From the NCBI GenBank assembly GCA_016235675.1, contig JACRJN010000003.1, positions 1 through 41,434 of the forward strand: 41,434 bases of DNA, in the 5' to 3' direction. The position numbers and the translations under genes are program-made. Of this stretch, positions 40,771-41,434 are shown in pieces. The notes below the pieces were generated by a model. It made no database searches. It saw only the letters and a list, made by a program, of their open reading frames with translations, and was not told the origin of the DNA. This stretch comes from Candidatus Schekmanbacteria bacterium. GTDB lineage: Bacteria; SZUA-182. Positions within the stretch are counted from its first letter, which is position 1, and the number at the start of each line of letters is the position of its first letter.

Positions 40771-41277
40771 TTAGTTAACTAATTTCATTTGCGGTTTCAA
40801 TTCTTTTAGTAAACTTGTCGGCATGTCTTTTGTGAGCATAATCACTAAACCTTCTTTATGTTGTATTACGGAAGACATTTTTTGCGAAAGTTCGGCGCTG
40901 ACTTCCTCCGGCAGTGTCCACATAGCCCCCGTGAGCGGGTCTACAATAAGCCAACCGATTAATCCGCCGAAGACCAAGTTTCCGCCGATATACCAACCGC
41001 TTAGTGTCGTATCTACTAAAATTTCCTTAGAATCGCGTCCCGGAATTTCCATTAATATTTTATATGTTTCTCCTGAAAAGTAACCTGCCCCCTTTTTTAA
41101 GGTAACAATTTGCGGTGTTTGCCCGTTAGCAATCTTATCTCCCTTTTTGTTATATACTGAGAATTTAGCGCCGTCTGGATTGGACTTAATGCTGATAGAT
41201 TGGTCTCCTCCTTTAATAATAGTTGCACAACCAAATAAAGATACCGCCACCACCGTACAACAAATTTTCTTTTTCAT
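40771..41277 (-). CDS. Lipoprotein with PEGA-like N-terminal domain, first gene of the operon
   Basis: The 168 residues have a signal peptide with lipobox SLFGC and Cys17. The mature N-terminus, GGDQSISIKSNPDGAKFSVY, then GDKIANGQTPQIVTLKKG, resembles PEGA-type surface domains (the -V-S-x-PxGAxVxVdG pattern) with variation. A hydrophobic segment (YIGGNLVFGGLIGWLIVDPL, then TGAMWTLP) follows, typical of a lipoprotein family in which PEGA precedes a short membrane-associated hairpin. AGGAGGGG precedes the ATG with a 2-nt spacer. It is first of three genes: the stop is 17 bp from the beta-barrel gene. Transcription would start from the promoter at 41309-41340. Confidence 0.72.
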   Translation of the reverse strand: MKKKICCTVVAVSLFGCATIIKGGDQSISIKSNPDGAKFSVYNKKGDKIANGQTPQIVTLKKGAGYFSGETYKILMEIPGRDSKEILVDTTLSGWYIGGNLVFGGLIGWLIVDPLTGAMWTLPEEVSAELSQKMSSVIQHKEGLVIMLTKDMPTSLLKELKPQMKLVN

Positions 41278-41308
41278 TTCCCCTCCTGGTTTTAATTGTG
41301 TTACGAAG

Positions 41309-41340
41309 TGTATATCTTACCCCCCCCCCGCAAAAGTCAA
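41309..41340 (-). promoter_or_regulatory. Promoter with a ten-G run in the spacer
   Basis: On the minus strand, TTGACT (41340-41335) is followed by TTTGC, ten G (41329-41320) and TAAGATATACAC. Candidate -10 boxes are TAAGAT (15-bp spacing), GATATA (18) or TATACA (20). The homopolymer sits between -35 and -10, so slippage would change the spacing and promoter strength. The remaining bases up to 41434 show no gene. Confidence 0.5.
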
Positions 41341-41434
41341 GAGTTATTTTCCAGCCATTGTAGGTGAAAAATTTCAGGCCACGGTAAAGTCGAAGTCTGA
41401 AGGGTATAGAAATAAGTATGGTAAGAGGGAGGGG

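Overview
The window looks like chromosome from a diderm (Gram-negative-type) bacterium. It encodes several lipoproteins with lipobox cysteines, a small outer-membrane beta-barrel protein ending in Phe, and a class A penicillin-binding protein. The 2-hydroxyacyl-CoA dehydratase-type Fe-S proteins suggest an anaerobic lifestyle. No 16S rRNA or other taxonomic anchor is present, so I do not assign a phylum. Both edges cut through sequence: the left edge is inside a decayed ISAs1-type transposase and the right edge is non-coding.

Layout. 1-3.5 kb: transposase remnant, an Rrf2/IscR-type regulator, then bactofilin, parB and parA on the minus strand. 3.6-12.7 kb: a surface-glycan block on the plus strand with two paralogous GT-C (GT39-like) membrane glycosyltransferases, a polyprenyl-phosphate GT2, a methyltransferase, a GT4 and an asparagine synthetase. 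13.0-15.9 kb: a polyamine block with speD, a deoxyhypusine-synthase-family gene and a speB-like ureohydrolase. 16.1-20.0 kb, minus strand: a membrane-anchored phosphodiesterase with a YIDPGT leader and an AT-rich AlbA_2/HTH regulator. 20.2-25.9 kb: an activase fused to a dehydratase subunit, a 48-residue antitoxin-like ORF, a second dehydratase-family protein and a tandem-domain nitroreductase. 26.3-29.6 kb, minus strand: the translation operon rpsB-tsf-pyrH-frr. 30.3-38.0 kb: a HEAT-repeat lipoprotein (plus), then mrcA, a TPR lipoprotein and gyrA (minus). 38.5-41.3 kb: a methyltransferase and a three-gene lipoprotein/beta-barrel/lipoprotein operon (minus).

The most striking feature is what fills the gaps. 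Almost every intergenic space contains palindromic repeats of at least ten sequence families. Many units begin with GTAG followed at once by a palindrome of about 16-20 nt, and they occur as inverted pairs. This is the architecture of REP/BIME elements mobilised by REP-associated tyrosine transposases (RAYTs). They are nested inside one another up to three deep. They also sit inside the translation operon, where one is flanked by a 38-bp duplication that copies the frr start, and inside the 5' part of the TPR lipoprotein ORF.

Other points of note are a run of ten G in the promoter spacer of the terminal lipoprotein operon (possible phase variation), an RGD/RGG-rich tail on ribosomal protein S2, an activase-dehydratase fusion, Ile at the quinolone-sensitive Ser83 position of GyrA, and a 76-bp tandem duplication at a gene junction. 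I found no tRNA, rRNA, CRISPR array or complete insertion sequence.
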